Both the position numbers and the translations under genes were made by a program. From the NCBI RefSeq assembly GCF_024166365.1, contig NC_064825.1, forward strand, positions 105,476,480-105,540,479: a stretch of DNA of 64,000 nucleotides, in the 5' to 3' direction. Below the pieces are notes generated by a model that saw only the letters and a program-made list of their open reading frames with translations, did not search any database and was not told the DNA's origin. Below, one piece after another: positions 1 to 11,854 of the stretch (positions are counted from its first letter, which is position 1; every line of letters starts with the position of its first letter). The stretch is from Elephas maximus indicus. Lineage: Eukaryota; Chordata; Mammalia; Proboscidea; Elephantidae.

Positions 1-366
1 TGTGGTGTTGGCGAAGAATGTCAAATATACCATGGACTCCCCAAAGAATGAACAAATCTGTCTTGGAAGAAATACAGCCAGAATGCTCCTTGGAGGCAAG
101 TATGGCAAAACTGCGTCTTACATACCTTGGTCATATTGTCAGGAGAGATCAGTCCCTGGAGAAGGACATCATGCTTGGCAAAGTACAGGGTCAGTGGAAA
201 AGAGGAAGACCCTCAATGAGGTGGATTGACATAGTGGCTGCAACAATGAGCTCAAGCATAACAATGATTGTAAGGATGGCGCATGACCGGGCAGTGTTTC
301 GTTCTGTTGTGCATAGGGCCACTATGAATCGGAACCAACTCAATGGCACCTAACAACAACAACAAA
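1..366 (+). mobile_element. RTE (BovB-like) LINE, 3' end
   Basis: This is the C-terminal coding end and 3' tail of a BovB-like RTE retrotransposon; the rest lies left of the window. Two overlapping frames are open. One reads L-G-H-I-V-R-R-D, then GQWKRGRPSMRWID, the RTE C-terminal region. The element ends in a (aac)n tail at about 347-366 instead of poly(A), as RTEs do. The segment from atagggccac to aatggcacc at about 313-350 closely matches the tail of the AfroSINEs in this window. The coding frame is split, so it is a dead copy. Confidence 0.85.
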
Positions 367-1331
367 ATAGGCATTAAATAAAAATTTTGATGACTTTTTT
401 GTTTTATTACCTGTTTACTCAGATGTTATGTTGGTACTTGACTAAAGGACGTAAAATGCCTAGTCCTTGACCTCAGAGTGTCCATAACCCCACAGCAGAG
501 ATAATGATTTAGAAAACAGAGTCACAGATTCAACAATGTCTTGAGGCACATGGTGGTGTGTGAACCAAGGAAAGGGATATTTAAGGGAAACAATGTTACC
601 TGAAGGAAGTGACTGAGTTGAGAACTGCAACACAGGGATTTAACTCATCAGGCTAGTCCTTTTGTTCCCTATAAACTAGCCATGTTGACCCTCTTTATTT
701 TCTGCAGAAATAGCATGGTCCTGTTCAGTTCAAGGCCTCTCCAATTACTGCTTCAACTGCCTTCTCTCCCCATTTTCACCTCTCAGTTAATGCCTACTCA
801 TCCTTTAGATACCAGACTAAATGCTTCCATTTCTATGGAGGACTTCTTATCTCTGCACACTAGGTTTGATGAACCTGCTTAGTATTTGTAATGCCCAGTC
901 TTTACATTCATGGCATTATTATTAATAAATAATTTGAAAAATTTCAATGATTAGATTATTTAATTAATGTTTGTAACTTCCGTTAGATTCATTATTATAA
1001 AAATCTACCATAGAATTCAAGGCATTTAGACGTATAATAGGCACTTACCAAATAATCAATAAATTTCAGACAAAATAAATTAATGCATAAATAAAAGATG
1101 ACCAAACAAAAAGTTGACAAAGTAAGAAGAATTTGGAAACTTTTCAACACAGAGGGAGTACATATATCAATTCAAGACACGTAGTAACACATGGCATATC
1201 TGGGGAACAGAGCAGGTATATATATCTGGAATATAGTATAAGTACTTATTGGAATGCACCAAATTAGTTGAAACAAATTCAATTTCCACATATTATAAAG
1301 AAACATTGGGAGAAAATAAATACATCATTTT
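367..1331. other. AT-rich intergenic stretch, nothing recognised
   Basis: No coding or RNA gene is supported here. The sequence is AT-rich, with short stop-rich frames only. It lies 3' of the OR5W2-like gene and is not part of the duplicated block, because the region left of the second copy (before 57751) does not resemble it. Confidence 0.6.
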
Positions 1332-2267
1332 TCAATAAAACCATCTTTTATTTTTAAGTTTCTTAAGAGCCTCTTTCACATCTTTGTTTCGTAGACTGTA
1401 AATCAGTGGGTTTAACATGGGGATGACAAGGGTGTAAAACAATGAGGTCATTTTGTCTCCATCTAGAGAGTAGGCAGAACTTGGTCGGAAATACATGAAA
1501 AGTCCTGTTCCCTGGAAAATTGCAACAGCAATTAAGTGAGAGGTGCAGGTGGAGAAAGCTTTGAACTTTCCCTCAGCAGAGCGGATCTTTAAGACTGAGA
1601 GAATGATGTAACAGTAAGAGACAAGAACTCCTGAAATGGAACTCAGTTCTATGAAGCCAAAAACAGTGAATAATGCCAGCTCATTGACTTGAATATCAGA
1701 ACAGGAAAGGAGGAGAAGGGGAGGTAAGTCACAGAAGAAATGATTAATTTCATTTGACCCACAGAAACATAAGCGGAAAGCTAACGTCATATCTATCAAA
1801 GCATCCACCATGCCTACCAGGTAAACCCCAGCCGTGAGGACGGAGCACACCCTGCTGGACATGTTGACTGTATACAGCAAGGGATTGCTAATGGCCTTGT
1901 ACCTATCAAAGGCCATCACTGCCAGCAGGAGGCACTCAGAATCTCCAAAGATACAGAAGATGAAGAATCGCAGAGCACAGCCATAGAAGGAAATTGACTT
2001 GTCTTTAGTTAAGAGGTCCACCAGCATCTTGGGTCCAACTGCTGTGGAATAACAGAGGTCACAGAAGGAGAGGTGGCTGAGGAAAAAGTACATTGGTGTT
2101 TGAAGCTGGGAGTCCATTCTAATTAAAATGATCATTCCAAGATTTGTCACAAGAATAATGAGATATGCAGCCAGAAATATAGCAAATATGGTCGCGTCAA
2201 TCTCAGGGTTATTAGTAATTCCCAAGAGTTGGAATTCAGTCAAGGAGGAACAATTTTCTTCATCCAT
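1332..2267 (-). CDS. OR5W2: Olfactory receptor, OR5W2-like (copy A, intact)
   Basis: A 311-residue class II odorant receptor: a seven-helix GPCR expected in olfactory cilia, coupling to G-olf. Single uninterrupted coding exon, normal length. The N-terminal ENCS gives an N-glycosylation site at N5. Visible landmarks are TNLGM at 41-45 (usually GN), [13 protein letters not shown] at 58-70, the disulphide Cys at 97, [15 protein letters not shown] at 118-132 (MAYDRYVAIC in most ORs), loop cysteines at 169, 179 and 189, [10 protein letters not shown] at 236-245, and [12 protein letters not shown] at 283-294. The S-N in place of I-C-N after the DRY box, plus CDLCYST and [10 protein letters not shown], match human OR5W2 as I recall it. 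The ATG was chosen because it gives the standard OR N-terminus. The 5' noncoding exon and promoter of such genes usually lie kilobases upstream and were not identified. It lies in a duplicated block shared with the gene at 57751-58677. No disabling change is seen. Confidence 0.95.
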   Translation of the reverse strand: MDEENCSSLTEFQLLGITNNPEIDATIFAIFLAAYLIILVTNLGMIILIRMDSQLQTPMYFFLSHLSFCDLCYSTAVGPKMLVDLLTKDKSISFYGCALRFFIFCIFGDSECLLLAVMAFDRYKAISNPLLYTVNMSSRVCSVLTAGVYLVGMVDALIDMTLAFRLCFCGSNEINHFFCDLPPLLLLSCSDIQVNELALFTVFGFIELSSISGVLVSYCYIILSVLKIRSAEGKFKAFSTCTSHLIAVAIFQGTGLFMYFRPSSAYSLDGDKMTSLFYTLVIPMLNPLIYSLRNKDVKEALKKLKNKRWFY

Positions 2268-4137
2268 CCTTCTTTGTTCTTTTTCTAAATGACTAAGAAA
2301 AAATCAAGAAAATAATACATCAGGGTTTACCTCTGCTGAACACGCACAAAACCTTGTCTGTAAAGCAGAACACTTTCTCTGAATTGTCTTTATCCTCAGT
2401 AAGAGGTCAAGATAAATGTCACTGTTAAAGAGCCATTTTTATGTTATCGATAAAAACTAAAATGTCTGGAACATGAAGTTCAAAAACTGATTATAAATCT
2501 ATAAATCTTTCTTGACACTTGTCATTTGCATTTGCCTCTATTGTCCTATCTCAGACAGTAGATTTGAATAAACTTAAACCTCACAACACATTGAAAATGA
2601 CATAAAGAAACACAAACATTAGAAAGACCAAGCCAGAAGATACAGGCTTAAACTTCTGACTTGTGTTAAAAGAAATACCCTTTTGAACAAAAAAAGTGAT
2701 CACATTTATTGTATTCACCCTGAAACATAATTGAGTTTAAAGAATCAGCAACAATGAATGACATTGCATATAAATTAATCATTAAATTTATTATGTTACT
2801 GCTTTTGTCTATGATGTCTAGTTTCAACTGATTAAACGTGAATGAAGCATGTTTAATTAAACTGTTCTATCATATTTCATTTTTCTTTGATGAGCATTTC
2901 TAACCCACTTGTATGACTGACCTGATCTCAAAGAATAAGTCCATTAGCAAACTAAAGAGAAGTGATACAGAGCGGGAAAAACAGAACTTAACACACACAT
3001 TTGTATTTCTTTCCATTTTCATATTGAATTTTCCATAACAAATGAAAATGAGGAGTAATAAATACTTCAGAATTATAAAGGGTTCATTTTCGTGTGTCTG
3101 TGTGTGTGTATACATGTGTGTGTGAATCTTTCTGTTGCTTTAGAAAAATTGAAAAGCGAATGGTGGTCCGATTTTTTTCTTATTTTTTTCTGTACTTAGG
3201 TATTATAGTATGTATTTCATATGAACTTGAACTTATACATATTGATATTTTTAATGTGATACGTCAGTTACGGTAGGATCAACACTAGAACACATTTTAA
3301 ATTCACATATATATTGGTATCACTTGAACAATAATAAAAAGTAATGACTTACTTGTGAATTTTAGTTGAAATATAAATTAATAAAATATCTCCTTTATTC
3401 ATACAGATGAGGTCGGTCAAATACCCACAGCTTCAACCATAAAACATTCTGGCTTCCCATTTAGATGCAGTTTATTTAAGTGAATAAGTAGGCAAAAAAT
3501 GATTCATTTACAAATACCTCAATATTTGATTACTCTATGTTCCCCCCAATTTTTTTTTTTCTGTAGTCTTTTGTCTTGTCAATTCAGAATCCTACCTGAG
3601 ATGAACATGTCTTTCTCTTCTGATTTTGGGTAGGTGAACACTAGGCAGGTCACGTTTTATTTTTGCTTAGTGACATTAGGGACTTGAATCGCTAGTCTGC
3701 CCTCATTTTCTCTGTTATGCAAAAGTGTGATTAATTAGATTTCTGGTTCTGTATTTTCCCCTGTGAATTCTGCAACAACTTTAGCAAAGCCTGAAATTTT
3801 CATTCTAGCTGATCAATGTCCAATAACAAGAATTGAGTCTAATATTATGCTTTATGGCAACCTTGAATCTATGCCTTCCTCCAGTCAAGTCCCACATCTA
3901 ATGAAATGCAGATGGACTTCACTACTAAATGACTCTCATCTACTTTCCATTTTTCATCCTTTGTTTTTTTTTAAATTTCTGAGACAATATTCTTCACTTC
4001 CGCATTTAGAAATATAACAATTCTGTAATGGTTACCTATTTTCATTAATTGCTATCTGATGCTTTTCCCCCAACACATTTCACCACCTCTAATCCAATGA
4101 TTTTGTGACCGTATAACATCCACTACACATAACCCAC
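2268..4137. other. OR5W2-like copy A upstream flank, no gene seen
   Basis: AT-rich noncoding DNA upstream of the - strand receptor gene. It is unique apart from its counterpart at 58678-60560. A short TG-rich stretch at about 3090-3125 is the only simple sequence. No promoter element can be named. Confidence 0.6.
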
Positions 4138-4646
4138 TGTCAGGGATTGAATTGTGTCCCCCAGAAATATGTATCAACTTGGTCAGGCCGTGGTTTCCAG
4201 TATTGTGTGGCTGTCCTCCATTTTGCGATTGTAATTTTATGTTAAAGAGGATTAGGGTGAGACTGTAACACCCTTACTGAGGTCACATAACTGATCCAAT
4301 GGAAAGGGAGTTTCCCTGAAGTGTGGCCTGCCCCACCTTTTATCTTACAAGAGATAAAAGGAAAGGGACACAAGTGGAGAGTGGGAACCTCATACCACCA
4401 AGAAGGAAGCAACGCGAGCAGAGGGTGTCCTTTGGACCCAGGGTTCCTGTGCAGACAAACTCCTAGTCCAGGGAAAGATTGACAAGAGGGACCTTCCTCC
4501 AGAACCAGCAGAGAGGGAAACCCTTCCCTGGAGCTGAGGCCCTGTTTGGACTTCTAGCCTACTAGACTGTGAGAAAATTAATTTCTTTTTGTTAAAGCCA
4601 TCCACTCATGGTATTTCTGTTATAGCAGCACTAGATAACTAAGGCA
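4138..4646 (+). mobile_element. Solo LTR, ERVL-MaLR-like
   Basis: Fossil LTR starting tgtcagggattgaattgtgt and ending ctaaggca, so TG...CA bounded. The head (gattgaattgtgtcccccag) and the end (ggtatttctgttatagcagc) resemble MLT1/MST/THE1-type MaLR LTRs. Two relatives lie at 46517-47084 and 57030-57500. It is flanked by a 5-bp near-duplicate (cccac at 4133, cctac at 4647). The duplicated block at 57755-61005 keeps the empty site near 60565, so it arrived after that duplication. No internal ERV sequence is present. Confidence 0.7.
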
Positions 4647-4899
4647 CCTACTCTGTCTTGAATTAGTTTTTTCTGTTCATATTTGTTTCTTTAGACATTC
4701 TCACAGTCTCTAGCACAAAGATTTTCAGAAGTAATGGATCATTAAATGTTTGTTCTTAAATATATTCTGTTCGTTTGGTGGATAATGAGCAGAGTAGAAA
4801 TAGACTTTAAGAGCTGTCTCTTATACAGTGAATAGGTACATGGTTACTCTTCTTAAGAAAATACATAAGTTAGGATTATGCTTTCAAGAAAAGATAGAT

Positions 4900-4950
4900 T
4901 TATCTATCTACCTATCTGTCTGTCTATCATCTATCTATCTATCTATCATC
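4900..4950 (+). repeat. (TATC)n microsatellite
   Basis: Imperfect run of tatc and tgtc units. The counterpart in duplication copy B (about 60815-60840) is a short tct-rich stretch, so the repeat expanded in copy A or contracted in copy B. Confidence 0.9.
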
Positions 4951-5337
4951 AATCTAGTAGTGAAATTATGCATAACAAAACATAAACCAAGTCAACAATT
5001 TCTACATGTAAATTCATTGAACTTAATTACATTCTTCAAGCTGTGCAACCATTTCTCACTGTCCTTTTCCAAATCACTCTGCTACCATTAATGTAAACTC
5101 AAAGCCCCCCAAAGCAAACATTCCTTCTTTCCCCTTCCCTCTCACCACTAAAAACCAAATGAAAGGTCTTCCAAGGTAAGAGAAGACAACACAATTGGGA
5201 ACTCATTTTCTTAAAGTGATTATTGATGTTCTAAGTTATTTGTAAATATATTTAGCTTATAATTGTCATAAACACGAACTTTATATCAGCATTGTGGTAG
5301 AGGGGAAATCTAGGCTCATTTATTTAAGGATATTTTA

Positions 5338-8300
5338 TTTCAGTGCTGTTAGAGTTTGTTTTATGTATTTTGGAGCCCAGTCATTGGGTGCGTAGATGTT
5401 TATTATGGTTAAGTCTTCATGACGGATTGTCCCTTTAATCGTTACATACTGCCCTTCTTTGTCTTTTATGGTGGATTTTGTTTTTAAGTCTATCTTATCT
5501 GAGATTAGTATTGCCACTCCTGCTCTTCTTTGGTAGTTATTTGCTTGATTTATTTTTTTTCCATTCTGTCATTTTTAATAAATTTACATCTTTGTTTCTA
5601 AGGTGTGTCTCTTGTAGACAGCATATTGATGGATCCTGTTTTTTTTTTTAATCCATTCAGTCACGCTGTGTCTCTTTATGGGTGCATTTAGGCCATTTAC
5701 ATTCAGTGTAATTTTTGATGTGTGACTTTATTGCTGTCACTTTGTAGCACTTTTTTTTTGTGTGGTGCTAACATTTTCTTTGTTCTTCTTACTCTCCTGT
5801 GCTGAGTTCCTTTTGTTTGTGGATTTGTTTTTTCATTTCCTTTGTTTTTGTAGATTTTGTTTTTATTGAGACTTTATGCTTCTCTTCTTTATTTTGATGA
5901 GTAGGTGTGTTAAATTTCTTTGTAGTTACCTTGAAATTTACCTTTATCTTCCTAGGTTTGAACCAGTCTATTATTACTTGGTATCACCTTACCTTCCTCT
6001 CTGTTATACCCAATGCCATCGAGTCGGTTCCAACTCCTAGAGACCCCATAGGATAGAATAGAACTGCCCCATAGAGTTTCCAAGGAGTGTTTGGTGGATT
6101 TGAACTACTGACCTTTTGGTTGGCAGCCATAGCACTTAACCACTATGCCAACAGCGTTTCTCCATTAGAAAGTTCTGCACCTATGCCATTTATTTCCTCT
6201 TTTATTGTTCTGTGGTTGTTGTCATTTACAGATTAACCTCTCTGGTTCCCTTTTGCAATTGTTTTGGTTTTGGATAGTCTGAGAGTTCATGTCTTAGGTG
6301 GCTATCTGGCTGGTACAATCTTGCTTCCTAGATTCAGGCTATGGTTTGATGTTTGTTCTCAGACCAAAGGACTCCCTTTAATAACTCTTAAAAGTTTGGT
6401 TTGGTTTTCACATATTCCCTTAATTTTTGTTTATCTGGAGGGGTCCTAATTTTACCACCATGTGTGAAAAAAAGTTTTGCAGGATATATTATTCTTGGTT
6501 GGCAATTTTTTCTTTCAAGGTTTTGTATATGTCATCCCATTGCCTTCTTGGCCACATGGTTTCTGCCAAACAATCAGAGTTTAGTCTTATTGTTTCCCCT
6601 CTGTAGGTGGCTTTTTGTTTTTCTCGAGCTGCTTGCAGCCTTTTTTTTTTTTTTTGTCTTTGGTTTTAGTGAGACTGATTATGGTATGCCTTGGTGTTTT
6701 GCTTTTGGGGTCTACCCTTTTTGGAGCTCATTGAGCTTTTTGGATGGTCAGCTTTTCATCATTCATGATATTAGGAAAATTTTCTGTCAGCAATTCTTCA
6801 ATGATCCTCTCTGTGTTTTCCGTTTTCTTTCCCTGTTCTGGAATTCCAATCACTTGCAAATTTTTGCATTTGATTGTGTGCTATATAGTTCTCAGAGTTT
6901 CCTCATTTTTCTTTGTTCTTTTTTTCTGATTTTTACTGAAATGGAGCTGTATCCAAGTGTTTGTCTTCAATTTTGCTGATTCTGTCTTCCATCATTTCAA
7001 ACCTGCTCTTCAGCTCTTCTGTGACACTGACCATTTCTGAAATCTTGTTATTGATCTTTTGGATTTGTAATTGTTGTTTTTGAATGATTTCTAGTTGTGA
7101 ATTTATTTTAGCTTTTTTTTCTGTATTATCTTCCTGAATTGTTCCATTTTTTTGTCTGTACTTTTCATGAATTTGTCTGCCTTGTCCATAAATTTGTCTA
7201 TTTTTCCCTCATTTTTGTCTCCTTTTTGCTTCAACTCTTGAATTTCTCTGAATATTAGAGATTTGAATTCCCTTTCAGGTAGTCCTAGTGCCTTTTCTTC
7301 TACTGGAAAAACATCTGGTGTTTTATTTTGGATGCTTACTGGACCCGTCCTGTCCTGTTTTATTTATATGCTTTGATATTGTCTGCTGTCTTTGGGACAT
7401 TCAGTAGTTGTTTTCTTCATTTATTGATTGTAGATTTGTTTGTTTTGTCCTGCTTTTTTGTTTTAGTTGGTTATGTCTGAGCAGGCAGGCTGTGTATTCT
7501 TTGTTGTTTGCTCTTCTGTAGTTATGGTACTTTTCACCTCCGTGTACAATGGGCAGGTCCAGCCATTCAGATATGTTACAGCAGGGAAGATGCAGCTGAA
7601 GCAGAGGGGCCTGGGATGGGTTGTTTGTGGCATATACTAGGGACAAGAGATCAGGCCAGGAATCAGTGCTGGGCAGGTTCTAGTTGGCCTCGCCTGTGCT
7701 GCTTGGGGGTGTGATGCTCAGAGCACAGTGCAGGTATGCAGGAGTGGGGGGGTTGTGATATGTGGAGCTAATAGGGGGATAGGAAGAGGAGAGAGAGGAG
7801 AGAGAAAAAGGAGCCAAAAACAAAGAAGTAAAGAATAATAATAAAAAAAAGAGTGCTAAGGGAGCTTTCCATTGGAGTGGATAGACAAGAAACCAAGAAA
7901 TGGAGAAAAGCAAAAAGAAAGGAAAAATAACTAGATAAAAATTTGGAAAAGAAAAAAAAAAAAGAACCCAGGAGTATCCAAGTCCCATTGGTGGGGCTGC
8001 TAAGACTGGGGAAGTGGCTCCCAGGCTGCACAGTATAGCCTGCCTGGCTAGAAAGGGTATAAATGCTGCACAGCACCAGGTATTCAGAAGATAGGAAAAG
8101 AAGGTAAGTATAGAGAGATGAGAGTGGAGAAATGGAGAAAGGCAGAAAGGGAAAAAGAGAGAGAAAAGAAAAAAAAAGAAAGAAGGGGGGGGAAGAAAGT
8201 GCTCCCAGGGATTCCAACTATGCAGTTGCGCAGATTAGGAGAGTGGCTCCTAAGCTGTGTAGTGCAGCCCAGCTAGAAGGGGCTCCCAAGCTGTGCAAAG

Positions 8301-9126
8301 GAAAAGTAAACAACAAAGTGAAACAAGGAAAAAAAGCCCCAGGTATACCACCAGAGTGGTGTCACAGGCTGGGGGAGTCGTTCTCTAGTTGAGCCGGGCT
8401 TCCCAACCTTTCAAGAAGCAAAGATAATGCATGGAGCCAGTTGTCCCAGAGAAAGGAGGCAGAGGTGGTAGGAGGCGCAGAAAAAACCAACAGAGATGGA
8501 AAGAACCAACACCACCTCAGGGCCCCGGCCAGTGTGGGCAGGGCGAATCCATGCAGCCTGAGGACAAAGCAGTTGCCTCCCAGCCAATAGACAGAGGCTG
8601 GCGGGAAGCAGAGGAGGCTAAGGGTGGCAGTAGAAGGGGGGCTTTGAAAAGGGTACTTTCTCCCGCTGGGAACTTGGTGAAGCTGCTTTCTCATAATCCC
8701 TGTCCGCCGATCTCAGATCAGATGGCTGGCTGAGCCATCGCAGTCAACCAGGAAGCTTGGAGGTAGAGCAGTGGGGAGAGGATGGGTGGTGGAAAAGAGG
8801 GTATCACTGGTTACCGGGTGCTCTGTCTCCTGCTAGGAGTTCTGCGAAGCTGCTTTCCCATGCTTCTGTCTGCCAATTCCCAACGGAGTCCAAGATGGTG
8901 AATCCATGCTGCATTAGCTGATGGGGCCTTCTGTACATATCTCCCCTCGCTCTTTGTCCTCTGTCAGTTTCTTGCTCCATGCAGTGCTTGGCAGAGTTAT
9001 CTCTTCATTTGACACTTCAGGTTCCATGAATGACGTTTGTCTCTGTTTTACTTAATTTTTCAGGTCTTTGCTGTGGACGGACTGCGTGGTCCTGCCTATA
9101 AAGCCATGTTAGCCGGAAGTCTGTCC
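5338..9126 (-). mobile_element. L1-derived element, 5' half only (5' UTR, ORF1, start of ORF2)
   Basis: Read on the minus strand, this runs from an L1-type 5' UTR (9126 down to about 7450), through a degraded ORF1 (about 7400-5830), to the start of the ORF2 endonuclease (frame 5517-5335, with TIINIYAPND). It stops there: no reverse transcriptase, 3' UTR or poly(A) is present. The ends are bounded by a 16-bp near-duplication, atttaaggatatttta at 5322-5337 and atttaagggtatttta at 9127-9142 (one mismatch). It therefore looks like a complete insertion rather than a fragment cut by later deletion. The 5' half matches the element at 29207-33618. A SINE sits inside at 6004-6161. All frames are broken. 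Confidence 0.8.
6004..6161 (-). mobile_element. AfroSINE, inserted in the L1-derived element
   Basis: Reverse-orientation SINE with the tail complement (caatgccatcgagtcggttc) at the left and the tRNA-like head at the right (agcacttaaccactatgcc). The matching site in the sister element, near 30445, is empty. Short flanking similarity, tctctgttat and tctccattag, suggests the target duplication. Confidence 0.85.
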
Positions 9127-9142
9127 ATTTAAGGGTATTTTA

Positions 9143-10549
9143 AAAGCCTTTTTTAGAAGCATTTTTTTTCAGTTGCCTGGTTAAAGTTTTTTTTTTTTTA
9201 AAGTTGGTTAAAGATTGCAGAGTTCTGCCTTATTTATAGAGATATGCTTCTATTATCTTAAATGCATGCAGCATGGTGATCTCTGAGCTTTGTTGCTTGG
9301 TAACCCAGAGGCAGCCCCTCCTTTTGCCTGTTAATTGTACAGACTAGCAGGTATGAACAAGGAAGCTCAAGCTTTAACAAAGATTTCACCAACTTTAAAT
9401 TGTTTACAGACAACCAAATGAACTAGTCAAAGTAGGCCTATTTGTAAAAACTATTAACTTGCATGTGGGAGAGAAAAGAAACAGAAAATAAGAGTTAAAG
9501 TGGCCGTTTACATTTTTCCAAACTGTCAGATGGACAGAATACATGTGCACACAGCACAATCCAAACCTGACTGTTACTTGCAGTTTCCCAGAGCCAACCA
9601 AAGGTTTACAAGACCATGAGATTCCTAGGTAAATATCATGTCACAATACTGAATGGCATCTTGGTCAGTATATTCAAATTCAAATGTGAACAAAGAGGAG
9701 AAAGGTAGACATATAGATGACGAATCCTACAATAAAATTCAAGAGGGAAGTTCTACACAAAAAAGAATCTGACTTGAGAGGAATTTATCTTCCTGCACTC
9801 CCAAGTCTGCCAGAGGATGGAGGGCCCCAAAATGGCCCAGCTCAGTACTGTTAGTCAAAAATCCCTGGCCTCTTCGTAGCTACAGAGGTAAATTCTTCTT
9901 CAGTCCCTTCGTGGTGACCAGTTTATGTCTAAAAGTAATAAATGTGTACTCTGTCAAAGTAAAGCAAACAGATTTATTGTATGTTTGCTAACAGTGCAAA
10001 CTGGTTAAAATGTCCAATTTTACAGAAAGAGCAAACACTTCCAAAATGGTGACTCTGCGAAGGCCTTTTAGAGGTTAAGAACAAAGGACTTGAGCTATAC
10101 TATTTTGATGGAACATTGAAAATTAGATTAATACAAAGCAGATTACCGGATTGAGGTTAGGTAGAGGAAAGCTATAGGACATTTCTTTCTCAGAAACATC
10201 TTGCTCAAATGAAGTTTTTCTTGACAGTAGTTGCCTAAGAGGCCTAGATAAGAGCCATCATCAAGGTCTTCTTCCTGAGTCATTGTTTCAGGAAAGGCCT
10301 TGATAGCTCCTGTGAAACAGTTTATTGTTATTATCTCAGATTAACCACAGAAAAATGGAGAAAACTTTCTTTAGTTTGCACTTAGTCACAGGCTTTAAAC
10401 TATAAATCAGAGGTTTATACATATGTAAAAATACGGCAAGATGAAATAGGGCCCCAAATTCTAAAGCAACCACTTTACCTTAGTCAGGTGTCTCAGTTTA
10501 CTTGCTCTTACTAGTTTTCAAGACTGATTTTCTGATTCCACCAACAGGA
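9143..10549. other. Noncoding stretch, possible unidentified old repeat
   Basis: No gene is supported. About 9770-10020 has an LTR-like look: a block with cttcagtcccttcgtggtga at 9898, then a taataaatgtg polyadenylation-like signal near 9935. I could not name the family or find its ends. A 65-codon minus-strand frame at 9404-9601 has no recognisable features. Confidence 0.35.
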
Positions 10550-11487
10550 AACGTCTTTCTGGCAGAGAAAAATATAGATGCTGGGCCCATGTCACTCTCT
10601 TGGGCTTCTCAGATTACTCAGAATTTCAGATGCCTAACTTCTTAATATTTCTGTCCACCTAGAGCTTCAGTGTGGTTGGAATCTTGCAATGATCACAATC
10701 GTCAAAATTTACCTCAAACTGCACATCTCCATGTACTTTTTCCTCAGCCATCTCTCATTTATAGATTTCTGCTATTCCTCCATCATTGCTCACAAGATAC
10801 TGGTGAATCTAACTGTGAAAGACGGAACCATTTCATTTTGATGGTTCATGGTGCTTCCGCCTCCCCAATTTGGCACCTTCATAGTGACTGAATTAATTTT
10901 ACTCCCTGTGATGGCCTATGACTCCTTTGTGACCATTTGCAACCATCTGGTTTACATAGTTGGATGTTCCAGAGACTGTGCTATGCTGGTGGTCAGATCA
11001 TGTACAAAAGGAGTAGCATGTTTCTTGGCTCTAACCTGTTCTGCTTTGAAATTATCCTTTTGTGGTTTCAACACAATCAACCAACTCATCTGTGAGTCCT
11101 CCCTGACCTCTTTCCTGCCGATAGCTTCTTTTCACCATTGCCACCCTTAGTGAGGTGATGACACTACTCATTCTCACTTATTATGTGTTCATCATTGTCA
11201 CTACCCAGAATACGCATTCAGCTGATGAACACCACAAAGTCTTCTTCACCCATGCCTCTCGCTTCACCACCATCATCATCTTCCACATCACCATACCCTT
11301 TCTCTACTATGTGCCTAACTACAAAAACTCCAGACACACAGCCAAAGTGGCCTCTATGTTTCACACAGTGGTAATCCCCATGTTGAATCTTCAGATCTAT
11401 GGTCTGAAGAATAAGGATGTCAAAGATACAATCAACAAAATAATGAACACAATTTGTATTTTTCATATTGAATGCATGCACAGATGA
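10550..11487 (+). pseudogene. Olfactory receptor pseudogene, OR5D-type
   Basis: A broken host odorant receptor. Pieces of the fold follow one another in different frames: LLGFSDYSEFQ near 10595, [19 protein letters not shown] near 10735-10790, [20 protein letters not shown] near 10875-10945, [14 protein letters not shown] near 11045-11085, TYYVFIIVT near 11180, and [14 protein letters not shown] near 11350-11385. [10 protein letters not shown], and the kinship to OR5D13/14/18 as I recall them, place it in the OR5D group. Damage includes an in-frame stop and frameshift after the first helix, a frameshift before the third helix, DRY changed to DSF, loss of a stretch before helix 5, and NPLIYSLRN changed to NLQIYGLKN. 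Its strand and position beside an OR5L gene fit the OR5D/OR5L neighbourhood. The exact start is uncertain. Confidence 0.9.
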
Positions 11488-11854
11488 ACATGTATTGCAC
11501 TTATTACAGAAGACATTTCTCAAAGTTTGAATTAATTATCCATTAAAGTTTCATTTTTAAACATCATTTTATATCTTCAATTAGAGAGAACAATTTACAA
11601 TAGAAATACTATGAGTTTTAGGTCACAGAAACTATACTTGACTTTGCTCGTATAAGCCAGATGCTATGTGAAGCAAAATAAAATGGAAATACCACATCTG
11701 CCATATTGTATACACGAAATAAATGTTGGTTCCCTCATCGTTTCTTCCCTGGTACCTGGAAGATTATAGGTGCTAAATAAACAACCAACTATCGTAAAAT
11801 GAGTGAAACAAATAACAGTTTTAAAAAAAAATCTTCCTCATCTTCGAGGACCTT
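11488..11854. other. AT-rich spacer, nothing recognised
   Basis: Short noncoding stretch between the OR5D pseudogene and the L1 target site. No repeat or gene could be named. Confidence 0.6.

Larger units (their letters stand above)
1340..5115. repeat. Segmental duplication, copy A (OR5W2-like gene and upstream flank)
   Basis: The OR gene and about 2.8 kb of its upstream flank are colinear with 57755-61005 in the same orientation. Shared landmarks include gataagtccatt-type sequence at 2933 and 59359, gatgaacatgtctttctctt at 3600 (one base different at 60023), and the atgctttcaagaaaa stretch at 4879 and 60794. Similarity fades after about 5115 and 61005. Copy A differs by an LTR insertion (4138-4646) and an expanded tetranucleotide repeat (4900-4950). 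Confidence 0.85.

Noticed and set aside
4900-4950. Regular short repeats as a possible CRISPR-like array
   Set aside because: Simple tatc microsatellite without spacers, in a vertebrate genome.
6401-6979. 192-codon open frame on the + strand
   Set aside because: It is antisense to the ORF1 of the L1-derived element. The phenylalanine- and leucine-rich protein reflects the complement of a lysine-rich coding strand.
7768-8217. 149-codon minus-strand frame rich in Ser, Leu and Phe
   Set aside because: It comes from purine-rich L1 5' UTR sequence read in reverse; low complexity with no domain.
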